Shown piece after piece: positions 1 through 11,602 of a stretch of DNA of 64,000 bases. Location: contig CAUJLY010000001.1 of assembly GCA_963281155.1 (NCBI GenBank), forward strand, positions 1,364,001-1,428,000. Direction: 5' to 3'. The notes beneath the pieces are model-generated. The model was given only the letters and a program-made list of their open reading frames with translations. It was not told where the DNA came from and did not search any database. Every line of letters begins with the position of its first letter. Positions within the stretch are counted from its first letter, which is position 1. The stretch comes from Rhabditophanes sp. KR3021 (lineage: Eukaryota; Nematoda; Chromadorea; Rhabditida; Alloionematidae). The translations under genes and the position numbers were made by a program.

Positions 1-140
1 CGAGTTTCTTCTAGCACAATAAATGAATAATATGTGCTCGGATAATTGTTATTACTGTTATAAAGATGGACTGCTAATTTTAATGTCACAGTTGAATAAA
101 TAAAGAAGGTATTTTGTAGAACAAACTTTTATTTCAAAAC
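1..140 (-). pseudogene. Srg-like chemoreceptor, decayed N-terminal fragment running off the window
   Basis: Read on the minus strand this stretch encodes a peptide containing IYSTVTLKLAVHLYNSN and then YYS. It aligns with IYSTVTIQLAYQLYKRN and YYS in the intact receptor at 733-1627. The coding frame is broken: there is an in-frame TAA near the presumed start and a frame change after YYS. The DNA similarity to the start of the neighbouring receptor is also visible by eye around positions 68-140. I infer a duplicated, decayed copy whose remainder lies beyond the left edge. Confidence 0.55.
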
Positions 141-732
141 TGTCACCATTCAGATATTAAAAAATGAAATACATTTAATGACAAACAGATTTCATTATTT
201 TAAGAGCTGCAATTGGCCTAGGAAGTGTGTCGCAAAAAATTTGTTTTTATTAGAGCTTTTCTTGCTACTGATGATTTGATTCTTATTGAAATAAAGTTGA
301 GTATTTGTTTTAAAGTGTGAATTTATCCATATCATTAAAAATATTAAAATTTGTCATAATAAAAGTTTATTAGAATAAATATAAAAATAATATTCTGAAA
401 TTAAATACACAATGGATTCGTTTTTTAATTCACTACCAATGTCATGCTTAAAGTTCCTTTCAATTGCGTCAAAAATATGTATATATATTTATCTTTCTTT
501 ATTGAAACGAGAAAAAGCAAAAGATTCTTTTGATTACTATATTTTTATTAATCATGCAAATGATATTCTTCAAAGATGCTTCTTTTTATTTTTTACCTTC
601 GTGACAACATGTTAAAAAGAAAAATTAAGCTTTATTGCGGATGTTTGATGTACTGTTAGTGGCAAGTGTACTATTTTTGCGGGGACATGGATTAATAAGC
701 GATCTAAATTCTTTGCTACAAAAAGGAATTAT
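141..732. other. Intergenic, no supported gene
   Basis: AT-rich sequence. A 67-codon open frame at 412-615 and a 41-codon frame at 641-766 have no family resemblance and no splice context, so I do not call them genes. Confidence 0.5.
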
Positions 733-1627
733 TCAAAAACTACAAATTTTTAAACTAATGGCATGATGAATTACGGATACAACAATTCCAATAGTCACCC
801 CGGAACCAGAACCTACTTTGTGAATAGAGAGAAATAAAATAATCCAATGGTACACGAATCTATGATCCATGGGAAGCTGGCAAGAGCAAGCGAGATGAGA
901 CCAGGCATTTTGGAAAAATAGCCACCCATTCTTACAATATAGCAACCCTCGAAGAAGGAGAAGGCTATTAAACAAATAAAAGAGTACACGCTTAAGTTAA
1001 GTGTGATTTTCTGGCTCTTTAGTTTAGCTTTACCCATTTTTGAAATCTTGACTGTCGAGGAGATGTTTAAAACAGCTGTAATCATGATTAAAATCATATA
1101 ATAAACAATGCAATACAAAAGTTGATAATAAACAATGTTTCCATCCAAAAAGACTGGATCGTATCTGACTCCATCTCCTTTTTTATAAGTGAAATCAAAA
1201 AGAATCACCCCAGTTCCTATTGAAAAGGAAATTGTAAGAATTACGATAATAAGAATCTTTACTCCTTTGAGCTGTATGAGTGTGGATAAAACAGAGCCAC
1301 AAATCTGTTAAAAGAAACAAGTAAGGCCAGTTCAAATAAGGTACAATTCATAGTAGCGGAAAAGAAATTGCCAATTCTGGAAACCCAATTATATTGATAA
1401 AACACATCAATCCAAACTCCCCATTTTGGTAGCATCAAAAAGAATGTTTCCGTTAAAAAGTAAAGATTGGAAACAGTTCCTTCAACGACCAGAATGCTGT
1501 AATATTCGTGAAGATAGCGTTTATTTCGCTTATACAGTTGATAAGCCAGTTGAATGGTAACAGTTGAATAAATAGAAGAAGTAGGAATTTTGTAGCACAA
1601 AACAATAATTTCAGTTATACCTAACAT
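733..1627 (-). CDS. Serpentine chemoreceptor, Srg-like, with one apparent frameshift
   Basis: Predicted seven-transmembrane receptor of about 277 residues in two exons, 1627-817 and 754-733. The first exon shows successive hydrophobic segments. The third is followed by NRFVALFYPHSY, which fits the NR...FP motif after TM3 in Srg-type receptors. The reading frame changes at positions 1266-1268: before it the protein reads ...PHSYSSK, after it GVKILIIVILTISF. One more A in the coding-strand AAA run joins the halves exactly, and total length then divides by three with the last exon. The 62-bp intron has GTAGGT and ATTAG borders, and the C-terminus reads ...LFYFSLFTNLKICSF. The role is presumably environmental sensing by neurons, inferred from the family only. 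Assembly error is more likely than true inactivation, but a fresh pseudogene is possible. Confidence 0.7.
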
Positions 1628-3085
1628 GATTTGCGACTATATATTAGAGTTTGCCACCCATTTGAGTAATTTCAACTCCGGATATGCTTTAGAAAGGTTA
1701 ATGAATAGATTGCATGTTAGGGTTTTTATTTTACAATAAGCTTAAATCAGTCCGTGTTGTTCCTAAAAAAAGAAAAGAATTATTTGTCTAAGATGATGGA
1801 TAAAAAATTTAATAATTTAAAAGAATTGCCATAAGGTACATGTTTTGAATGTTCCCAGAGAATCTCATAATTAGTGCAAAAAAGCATGTTTGCCTTCTTT
1901 TTTAGATTTCACAAAAAACTGACTTACTTTTGCTTCTTTGTCAACAATTTCAATAATCATACATATGATGCTTTTTATCATTTTTTGATACCCCTAAGAA
2001 TGATTGCGTTTTTAGTTACACAACATGCAATACTACTACTTCACTCAAATTTGGGATTGACTTTAGAAGTTATTTCATGCTTAGCAGATGGAATCATTCT
2101 CAATAAACTTTTAAATAAACAAAGTAAAAAGTTACAAAAAATAATAATGTAATATCAAAAGAATACCAGTTGCAATTCATTGTTTTTATTCAAAGATACT
2201 CGGATTAATAACAACCATTTAGATGATTATATATAGTGTCCGATCTATTCCGCTACAATAATGACTACTTAATTATTTATATTTTTTACAAACATTGGCC
2301 AATCTTTAATATTAATATTGTTGAATTACAGACTAAGGGCAATGGCAAAAAATATGCGTTTTAATATATTTAGAAATGTTAAGAATAACGTTTATAATTT
2401 AAAATAAAGCCTTTATAAATAACATGAACTTCATATTTACGATAAAGTTATCATCATATGGCCATCCAGCTTGATAAAATAATATTCTCTTGCTTTTCCT
2501 TTACAAGGCAATACATTTTTGATATACTACTTTCCAACTTGTTTACTTTATTTGAACTATCATGGCAACAATAATGATATTTTTGTTGTTGTCCACATGT
2601 TATTATCACATGAACTACTAATAAAGTGCATTAGACTAAGTTGCAACAATTATAAACAGACTTTATACGATAAAAATTGACTATCTTTCCATAAATTCCA
2701 TTTTTATGAGGTCATAATTAAATGTCCCGCAAACATATTAGTGTGACCAACAACATACAGAATATCATTACTTAGCTTTCTATTGATTTTTTGCCCTAAA
2801 GCATTCCTCTAAACAAAAATAAGAACATCATTTACACATAACCTAACTATCCTCATTTACATCCATCAAAAAAAGTGTAATACTTTTATTTAGTTTGCTT
2901 ATTCAGGCGTACGGGCATTGTTCTTTGAATTTTGTTTTATTTCCTCCTTGCTTTTTATACTTAGACTACATTTTGTTGGGAGCAGCACACACCTAAATAG
3001 TTTATTAATCGACGGGTTTATTTTATGCCATCGTTTCTAAGCTTTACTAATTATTTCGTCATTTTTAAAGATTAATAAAATAGCT
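1628..3085. other. Intergenic, no supported gene
   Basis: About 1.5 kb of AT-rich sequence. A 92-codon plus-strand frame at 1874-2152 is hydrophobic but matches nothing I recognise. The 3' part is the likely promoter region of the gene starting at 3086. Confidence 0.5.
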
Positions 3086-4748
3086 ATGTCAGAAGCTTCA
3101 ATACCTGGATTTGATAATAACAGTAAGTCTGAATCATCAAGTTCTGACGAAAGTGAATCTCATCCCAAAACGCCCAAAGTGAATCCAATAGAGGAGGAAT
3201 ATATTTATGGCAAAGAAACACCTACAGAGTCAAACTCATCAGGTGAGGATGAGGAGATTGTAGCACTGCCTAAACTATTCGAAGAAGACGTGGTCCTCAC
3301 AGGCCGAAGTTTCCTCAACTCGCCAGAACAATGGGATGAATTAATAAAGAAGGATAAGAAGGTTACCATTCCCGTCGAACCACCTATTTTACAAAACGAA
3401 ACTTCAATCCCAACGATGAGTAACCAGTTAGATACACCTCCAGAATTAACAAAACAAAGGCCACAAATCTTTGCAGACGCCTTAAAATGTCCGGAAGTAG
3501 GTGCGTTTACAACTGGGAGTGATCAAGAAAAAATAGTATTTAATCCGCAACATGTAAATGAACACACACAATGTATTTACATTTCAGACGAGGTTGAAAT
3601 GCCTATTCTTGGGCTAGGTACAAGATTTGTACGTCTTAGTTTACTATTCTTCTAATAATCTCTTATTTTAGCTTCAAAAAAAGGACGCTGCCAGAGTTAT
3701 CGAAGATGCAGTTGACGCGGGTTTTCGTCGCTTTGACGTATCGCCAATAGATGAAAGTCCAATCACTATAATTGGCGAAACTCTCAGAAGACTAATAATC
3801 ACCGAAAAGAAATTCCATCCCGCCCAATTATTCATCACCACCAGAATACTGATCAACAACAAAACAGATCCGTTGACTTTGGAACACCACGTTCATACTT
3901 TCATTAAAGCCATGAATGTAGGCATAATCAGTCTATTTGTTGTTCAATTTGAGAAGGTCTCCGAATCCAACATGACCTTTTACGACAAAAGTCAACTAGA
4001 CGCTTTGTGGTACAAGCTAATGAGCCTATACAAAGAAGAATACATCGAAGCCATTGGAGTTGCCAACTTCTCACTAGAACAAATAATGTATATTATTAGA
4101 CAACCACTCTTCCAAATCCATAATGTACAGATCGAGGCAAATTTGTATTGGAATCAGTATAAATACCTTTACTTTGCCTTTTTAAAAGGAATTCCTTTGA
4201 CGGCATTCGCACCATTAGGGTCAAATAAACGTCAAAAAAGTCATATGTTTAATGTTGGAGATGTTCCTGATCATTTGAAAAATGAAACAGTTGCAGCAAT
4301 TGCTCACAAACACCATATCAAGCCGGTGAATGTCATAATATTGTGGCAAATTCAGAGGGGTGTTACTTGTACGGTTGGAGCTACAAAAAAGAAACACATG
4401 AAACAAATTATGGGTTCATACGGCAAAGCAAAGCTGGATGCTGATGATATGACAGCTTTAGACGATATTGGCCCGCAAGCTCAAGTTTACCCCGCATGGA
4501 ATAATCCAAAGTTATATGTGCCTGGAGAAATAAATTATGCGGAGATTGAAAAATATGTCGAATTATTACCTGAACCACTTGCGGAGGTAGTTGCCAAACA
4601 GGCGAGTCTAATCGCATCTATGACCGCAGATCAAGTTAAAGCCAAAGAAGCTGTTAAAGTTGCGCAAAGAAAACTTCGAAAAGAAAAAGCAAGTGAACCT
4701 ACCTTTTCAGATGGTAGAAAGAAAAAAAGAAATACAAAGAAATTTTAA
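3086..4748 (+). CDS. Aldo-keto reductase-fold protein, probable pseudoenzyme
   Basis: Two exons (3086-3628, 3672-4748; 43-nt intron with GTACGT and TTTTAG) give 539 residues, against about 320 for a usual aldo-keto reductase. Residues 1-170 are an acidic Ser/Glu-rich extension. The AKR barrel starts at MPILGLGT (about 173-180) and continues through AVDAGFRRFD, GVANFSLEQI and ITAFAPLGS-like segments (here LTAFAPLGS). The C-terminus after about residue 470 is charged and ends in a Lys/Arg-rich tail. Of the family's catalytic tetrad (Asp, Tyr, Lys, His), only Asp203 is present. The Tyr position holds Asp208, the Lys position Arg239 and the His position Gln273. These are seen directly; loss of oxidoreductase activity is inferred. 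It may serve as a scaffold or NADP(H)-binding sensor, but nothing here shows which. Start chosen as the first ATG in a long open frame. Confidence 0.8.
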
Positions 4749-4872
4749 TTTTATTAAACACTAATTTATTGTCATGGTATACACGAGTAAAATGTATTTT
4801 CTTTTCAGTATCAAAGAAACAATAAAATTATTTTTGAAAAAGTTTAATTTTGTTTAGAATATATCGTTCTTT

Positions 4873-5852
4873 TTATACTCGCTTGTAGTATCTATGAGTT
4901 ACAACTCCGGCATGTTCCATTTTCTACAAATAAGTTGTAAATTCATTCATCAACAAAAGCTACTTACCATAACTAAAAAGTCTCCATCAATTTTGTATTC
5001 GTAAGTTTCTCCCTTATCATCAGCAGTATCTAATCGGATGTGTTTCTCAGTAACGGCATCCTTGCCAGCATCGTAATCGAATGTGATTTTGTGTTGGGTT
5101 GAGTCCAAACCTTCAGCTTCGAATTCCTTTCCGAGGACGATGTTGTCGTAGTGTGTATCCTTCTTGGAAGTCAAGTTATCCATAATGTATTGCCCTGGGG
5201 TAGCATTAATTGGTTAATATATTTGAATGTGTGTTTTCAAAAAAATGTATTACTTAAACTTTTGTTGTAAGGCTTTTTAAATGTCAGATAAAACTACTTA
5301 ATGTCATGATAATATGCTGGCTTAGAGGTGATTGTCGTTATGCTACCTGTCAGTTCTAAACAAGCAGCCGAGAATCTTGAGTTCATTTTCATGGAACACT
5401 ACAAGTGGTAAATTACCAATTGCGATCATGGCAAGTGTTCCATGAAGAAATGTACCTCCTCAACTCAGACAATGCCTGTGCAATTGGAGCTATCTTAGCT
5501 AGAATGGTCTTCGATGCAAGAGCAATTGCTGAAACCAAATTTTAATTTTTTGTCTTTACTATCTTTGCTTTAATAAACTTTTTTAATTTTGCTTCATAAT
5601 TACCTAAAAATAAAAAATTAGTTAAGACCATCAAAGTGGCCTACCTGGAGTAGCAGATTTTCCGAAAACCTTGGTAACTGAAGCCAAGGTGATCATCTTT
5701 CTCATGAACCATCCGAATCCTTTGGCAGTAAGATATTCTTCGAAGTTTTCAGATCTTTCAAGGGCGAATTTTCCAATAAATTTGTTTGGGATGTCCTTGG
5801 CTAAGGCAGAAAAGGCCAAAACAAGAATGATAGAAACAGAAAGCAATTTCAT
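4873..5852 (-). CDS. Secreted fatty-acid-binding protein, nematode As-p18/LBP type
   Basis: Three exons (5852-5645, 5194-4968, 4923-4873) encode 161 residues. A hydrophobic signal peptide ([18 protein letters not shown]) precedes the lipocalin-like FABP motif [17 protein letters not shown], the helix-turn-helix [15 protein letters not shown], and the strand series ending [10 protein letters not shown]. That ending carries the Arg-x-Tyr pattern that binds the fatty-acid carboxylate in FABPs. An N-terminal signal peptide is typical of the nematode secreted subgroup and absent from cytosolic FABPs. Expected role is binding fatty acids or retinoids in extracellular fluid. Both introns have clean GT/AG borders. 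The 450-bp first intron contains a 13-bp inverted repeat (listed separately). I chose the ATG at 5852 because the signal peptide starts there. Confidence 0.9.
5388..5446. repeat. 13-bp perfect inverted repeat inside the FABP intron
   Basis: Arms at 5388-5400 (TTCATGGAACACT) and 5434-5446 (AGTGTTCCATGAA) are perfect reverse complements separated by 33 nt. A transcript could form a hairpin. I see no transposon ends or coding sequence around it that I can identify. Confidence 0.6.
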
Positions 5853-6134
5853 GATGGTATCTGAAAAGGACACAAATTAAGTCGCTTTTATACCAAAACA
5901 AAGTCTATTTATTTATATTTAAATATAAACAAACTAAAGCACGAAGATTTGCTTTATATATAGATTCTCCTAGTTTATATAATTTATTGCAATCAAAAGC
6001 CAACCTCTTCTCCCCTAATCATCATATGAGCTATCTTGGTTTACAATCATATTTAATAGTTCTGTTTGTAGTCGTAGTTAATAGTTTAACAAAAAATTGA
6101 AAGATGTGTTCAATAAACTAATGTTGATTTGACA
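5853..6134. other. Upstream region of the FABP gene
   Basis: AT-rich sequence without coding potential; presumably holds the FABP promoter. No motif is clear enough to name. Confidence 0.4.
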
Positions 6135-6338
6135 TCAAAAAAAGATATTACTAATGCTTTCCTTTTCCATAGCAACTTTGCCGCTGACACGCCATCTAAT
6201 CACAACTTTTATCAACTCCATTACAATCAAAAAGACGTTGATAGATGCAATTATTGTTAATCCAACTATTAATATATACATTTTAAATACATCTTCAATG
6301 TTGACCAAACAACCAAAGAAGAAAGAGGACGTGTCATA
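6135..6338 (-). pseudogene. Possible Srg-like receptor remnant (TM5 and third loop)
   Basis: A 68-codon minus-strand frame contains the hydrophobic stretch MYILIVGLTIIASINVFLIV followed by IRWRVSGKVAMEKESIS. The order hydrophobic helix, basic loop, then GK and KES/QKIT resembles the segment around YMILIMITAVLNISS and MGKAKLKSQKIT in the receptor at 733-1627. No other transmembrane segments can be joined to it, and stops lie on both sides. I infer a relic, but chance hydrophobicity in AT-rich DNA is possible. Confidence 0.35.
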
Positions 6339-7942
6339 TCAAAGCATTATTACACTTGATAAAACATTCAAAGGCACCCATCAACTCTCAATTTATCAGG
6401 CCATTTTAAAAAATACACATTCTAGAACAGATTTTGTTTCACAAAAAATAAACAAAATCGTTTTAAGTGTAAACTGTGCTTATTTTTGTCTTCAAAAAAT
6501 ACAATCTGTTTACATATACAAATCATTTCTTTTTTTGTTTATATCAAATTATCAAAATATTGAATATTTATAAACAATTGCGTCTGTGGCCAAATGTAAA
6601 TAATAAAGAAAAATTGTAATTGTCTATAAGTTTCATTTAATCATGGGACTTATTAATTTCAATTAAAAAATCTCAAAATCAAACAATGCGACATACAAAA
6701 TACCCAATCTACCCTTGACTTCGAAATTGCCTAATATATGACCACATACAATACCACTTATTGAAAGTACTTGTAGTACAATGGCCAATATCCTTTTAAT
6801 ATGTTTATTAATATTTAAACTAATAATAATAATCTGTTTGATTGAAACAGTCTCTGATAATCTTTTAGAGGGTTTTCCTTGAAAGAGGAGAAAAGTAAGT
6901 GGTGCATTGGCAACAACGACAAATTAATAATGGATTATTGCAATATAGACTAAACCACACTACTTTGTTGTTTGAATAGGGAAGTACATCAAGATGTAGT
7001 AATTAACAAGAAAGGGCTCTATAATCAGAGAGTGCATGTTCCGAGGTAACAATCGTGTAGTTATTACCAATTGTTATTTATTCGAATGTGCCTTTTTAAT
7101 TGAAATGTATATATTTAAATCAACCACCACAATAATACCTCCATTCAAATCTCAAATAAAGTATGTTAAGGAAATCTTAAGTAATTTGGATTGTCAAAGA
7201 GGCAATGTACAAACAAAACAATAATACACATGATTATATAAAATCTTATAATTCACTTTAATTCACACCCTACTAAAATACCTAAAGTAATAATAATAAT
7301 CATAACCTTTTAATGAACATATTATCTTTTCATTTAATATTATGCTTTCAAAATAAGAGACAAACACCTTTTAACTATATTATTAATGCAAGTCCCTTCT
7401 AAATCACTCAAACGTTGCTAATCTTTCCCTTTGAAGTTTTTAAAATTTTGAAAAAGTTTAAACACAAAACAAGTTTACACATTTTTGACTGCCCCGTTCA
7501 ATTATTGCCTATTTTGCAAAAGGACAAAGACAATAGACTGTATATAGTCGCGCTTAAGGTTAATGTATGACTTTGCCTTTTAATTTTACAACGCCCAACA
7601 AAAGGTTCAGATTAAAAATAATTATTAATGGTTCACCATACCTTTTGGTCATTTTGTTTAAAGTATTTATTTTAACTTCATATTACTTACCTTTGATGAA
7701 TAAATCAAAATTTTACTCCTTTCGCAAATTCGTACTTCCACTTTTTTGAGGATAATTTGTCAGGTTCGAAAAAATCATCTATCCCTATTAAATTACAATT
7801 ACCAGCCTTTAATAAAGCTCGTTTTTAAAAGAGACACTATCATAAACAGACGCCGTTTTGAAGAGGTTATTAATATACGCCCAATTTAGATTTAAATTTT
7901 ATTAACTTAATTTCATTATTAATTTTCCTTTCTAGATTCAAC
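6339..7942. other. Intergenic, no supported gene
   Basis: About 1.6 kb of AT-rich sequence. Short frames at 7036-7224 and 7567-7749 show no family features. The last 100 bases before 7943 contain TTTCCTTTCTAG, a splice-acceptor-like site 8 nt before the next start codon, compatible with trans-splicing or a 5' UTR intron. Confidence 0.4.
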
Positions 7943-9174
7943 ATGACTTCAAGTATATTTCTCTTCTTCTTGCTAGCAATTCCCATATCTAGCCACCTAA
8001 TGCATTCACAAGTCATACCAATTAGATATTGCTCCGGATCCAAATCGAGATTTTGTGCTTCTCAACTTTGCTATAATGCGTTAAATTTAACTACTCAAAA
8101 GTATACCCATGGATGTGCTCCATCTCACTTGTGTCCGCAGACAGGATGTCATTTAGGTGATGATAATATGGTAAGTAAATCAAAATGATTACTTATTAAT
8201 GTAATTTTGTAATTTAGTTTATTTGCTGCTGTGGACATAATCTGTGTAATTCTCTTAAATTGGATGAACTCAAAGAGTATTTCCAAGATTTTATGGCATT
8301 CGAGAATACAAATCTTGAATATTTGTCGAGAAAGATTAGGTCGAAGGATAATGCAGGAATCGAACACACTCAAAACATCCAAATCCAAAGAAAACAACTA
8401 TTCGAGGAAGAATCGGGTGAAGAAAAAGAAGAACCTGAAATTACTCTTCCCGGATTTAGAAGAATCGTATCCTCTCCTCAGTCAGAAGATACAGAAGGAA
8501 GCGGTATCTCAAATGACTCACCTGTCTCTGATCCATCTTCAGAAACAACCAAACAACATACCCATCCACCAACATCCACCACTCCCTTGCCATCATCAAC
8601 ATCAACTTCACTCAATCAAAATATACCCTCAATTAATGATGTCCTTAGCACAACTATTAACAATAAACCATCCTCTAAACCAACCGACATTGATTTTAAA
8701 GCGGGGCAAAATTCTCCAGGCGGCGATAAAGTAAAAATCGAAAATCTAATCAACAACAGTGAAAAAGTTGTTTTTATCGGGACTACTTCACAACCAATCA
8801 TTCTTCCTAATCCCATTACGACGACGAATTTGCCACAACTACAAACTACTACTACCACTCATTTACCCACCGCAACTGAAGAAGCCGGCATAATGGTTGC
8901 TATAAAAAGATCCGTCTATTCCGCAGAAGCTTACATCGAAACTTATCCATGGTACTGCATTACTTTCGCTGGATTTATCTTATCAACGGCTATTGCTCTA
9001 GCTATTTACTTTTTGTATAAAAAAATTACCTCTAGAGATAGTCATAATGCGTTGCCATCCGAGGACAGTGAAGATGATATCATCTTTACGGCAGGCTCAA
9101 GGAAAGGATCGACTTCGATCATTAGAAAGGATTTAGGAGATGGAATGGATGTTAAGGGATTGATAAGTAAATGA
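7943..9174 (+). CDS. Single-pass membrane protein with an N-terminal three-finger (Ly6/uPAR-like) domain
   Basis: Two exons (7943-8170, 8218-9174; 47-nt intron) give 394 residues. A signal peptide (about 1-18) is followed by a cysteine-rich module containing YCSGSKSRFCASQLCY, HGCAPSHLCPQTGC and FICCCGHNLCNSL. The closing C-C-x-x-x-x-x-CN pattern is typical of Ly6/uPAR and activin-receptor ectodomains. Then comes a Ser/Thr/Pro-rich stalk (about 120-310), probably O-glycosylated, one transmembrane helix (FAGFILSTAIALAIYFLY, about 322-341), and a cytoplasmic tail of about 50 residues with acidic and Ser-rich stretches. No kinase domain follows, so it is not a complete TGF-beta receptor. Most Ly6 proteins are GPI-anchored; this one appears to use a transmembrane segment. 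Ligand and function are unknown. Confidence 0.75.
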
Positions 9175-9861
9175 TATGCTTCTTATGTAATTAAATTGGT
9201 TTTTAAATAAATTTTGATTGTAAACTTTTTTGAAGATACGTTGTTCTAATGGGAGTCTTGAAATGAGTTTCTTTGGTATTGATAAGGAAATATTTTGTCT
9301 GAGTATCATAAGTTTATCTTGCACAAGGTGGTAATAATCATCCATATTCCTAAATTAATTGATGGAAAGCAACTAAAGTGAGTGACAATCGAACGAGACT
9401 TCTAGGTAAATTATTTTCTGTTTTATGCAATAAATTATTTTTAATTTAAGAATGTAATGACCAAAAATGATTGGGGGCTAACAATGCCTAAAAACACTTC
9501 CTCAAGATGTTGCTAAAAGTTATCTGGATCAACACAACAAAATTTGGAGTTGGAAATGCAGCCATTACTTGCACAGTTATTGTGTTAATTTACTTATGTA
9601 CTAATGTTATTAATCTTTTCTGCCTACTTAATTAGAATCAAATAAATGATTTAAAACACTTTTTGTTCCTTTCTTTGTTTCAACAAAATTTTAAAATAAA
9701 TAACTTTATTCATATACCTCCTAAGAAAGCTCACCACAATATGCATTTTTTAAATGATAAATAACACAAAAAGCACACTTAAACTACCATTTACTTAATA
9801 ATAAGGATTACATAATAATATATATCTTTGAAAATACAAACACATACAACCACATTAATAT
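9175..9861. other. Convergent intergenic region
   Basis: Lies between the 3' ends of two convergent genes. I see no coding region or RNA gene in it. Confidence 0.5.
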
Positions 9862-11602
9862 TCAATCAACAAGCGAAATTTGTGCAAAACCAGTCAGTGA
9901 TCTTTCATCTGAAACTTCATTTGGAGCGACGCCGGAATTAAGGGCGAAAGTGACGGCTCTTCTGTCGTCTCCCGATGCAGTGAATTCTATTAGTTTTTGA
10001 AGATTAGCAGCTATGATGACCATGTCTTGGCCATTTATTAGTTCAGCACCTACGAGCTCATGAGCTATTCCGTCCACAGTGTCTTGGTTGGGGGTGTAGT
10101 CGAATTTGATGTCGTTTAACTCACGTTGTTGGTTTCTAATGCGAAGGACCTGGAAACAGTAGATTAGATTACTAAATACCAACTTTGTTTACTTACCAAG
10201 TTAATAGTATTCTCGTCACTTTCCTCAACTTCCTCCTCTTCCACATTCTCAACGACTTCCTCCTCGTCTGAACTTGCACACCCATCAGCTTCATCCAATT
10301 CAAAATTCCAATTTCCATCCTTGTCCTTTTTTAGCTTTCCGCTAGTAACTCTCTTCAAGCCATCTGTAGGAGCTCCAACGCTTGGCAATTGAATTTCAGA
10401 CAAATTTTCAATCAAAGTCGAAACCAAGTACTTCCTGTCTTTAGACTTTCTGAAGAATGAATACTTTAGGAGTTCGGCTGCAGTTGGCCTCTTATTTGGA
10501 TCTTTTTGAAGACAATCCTTTATCAAGGTCCTGAAGCTCTTGCCATATGCTTTGTATTGGTCTTTTCTTTCGGCATTTGTGTCCAAGTTTGGAGGGTCAT
10601 TTTGGAGGGTTAGCATGAGGACTTTCATCGGTGGATACCTAAATTGAATGTGTTAATTAAATGAATTAAGGATGGGACTAGTCACACTCAGTCGGCTTAT
10701 AAACATTACTAAATAAAGTTTATTTATAAACAGACTCAAAATGCTGCATGGATTTTGACTTACTTATTGTAAGGCGCAACTCCCGTAGCTAGCTCCAGTG
10801 CAAGAATTCCTACCGACCACAGGTCACTTTTCGAGTCATACCCGCTGACTTGTTCCATTACTTCCGGAGCCATCTGTAATTAGGAAATTAAAAAACAAAC
10901 TTCCAACTATTCCAAACTTACCCAACAAACAGTCCCAACGAAAGTATGCCTCAACTTCTGCCTAGACATATCTCCAGAATTACAAGCAATCATTCCCGAA
11001 ACTCCGAAATCAGCTATCTGCACGCTCCCATCATCAGCAACCAATATATTTCCAGCTTTAATGTCACGATGAATATGCCCAGTACTATGAAAATATTCCA
11101 ATCCCTTCAGCACCTCTTTTAAAATGGTTGCAATGGTAGCTTCATCCAAGACACCATTCATGGCTTGATCCTTCCCAATAGCCTTGATTTTTCTCTTTAA
11201 AATGTCAAGCATCGAGCCTCCACCTAACAATCGCATCACTACCCACAACTCATCCTCAACCACAAAAGACCTAAAAAAGTTGACAACATTGGGATGGGAA
11301 CATTGTGACATTGCCTGAATCTCATGCGACAACTCATCTACTGAAGTTGAGCATTTCTCTAAATTGATACACTTAATAGCACACAGTTCATTTCTGAGAA
11401 AACATCTAGCTTTGTAAACAGTCGCTGTAGCTCCAACTCCAATCGCTTCAATCAACTCGTACTCTTCTTTGGTTGAGGGCCAGTCACTGTTTGCGTGGAG
11501 GTTGGCAGCGGCATTAACCATATTAATCATAGAATTTGTCACTGGAAGAGTGATTGGATGGTCTGGTTTGTCGGGTGACGGCACCACGGTAGCTGAATCC
11601 AT
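9862..11602 (-). CDS. gck-3: Ste20-family kinase of the OSR1/SPAK (Fray) group
   Basis: Four exons (11602-10922, 10873-10764, 10638-10197, 10149-9862) encode 506 residues. The kinase domain shows the Gly-loop [11 protein letters not shown] (about 55-65), Lys77 in [15 protein letters not shown] (178-185), DFG (198-200), the T-loop [16 protein letters not shown] with Thr220, and [16 protein letters not shown] Ser/Glu-rich linker follows, then a C-terminal CCT/PF2-type domain ([11 protein letters not shown]... through FAQISLVD), which in OSR1/SPAK docks RFxV/I motifs. In this family WNK kinases activate the protein by T-loop phosphorylation, and it regulates cation-chloride transport and cell volume. 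C. elegans GCK-3 is the best match by architecture. All splice joins keep frame, and no key residue is missing. Confidence 0.93.

Noticed and set aside
412..615. 67-codon plus-strand frame with hydrophobic parts
   Set aside because: No homology, splice context or signal-peptide logic; hydrophobic frames are common in AT-rich DNA.
641..766. 41-codon frame with a signal-like start (MFDVLLVASVLFLRG)
   Set aside because: It overlaps the antisense 3' end of the Srg-like receptor and is too short to support.
1874..2152. 92-codon plus-strand frame
   Set aside because: Phe/Leu-rich composition follows the base composition; no motif and no neighbouring exon.
6154..6573. 139-codon plus-strand frame
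   Set aside because: No family features. The opposite strand reads as a chemoreceptor-like transmembrane segment, which explains part of the open frame better.
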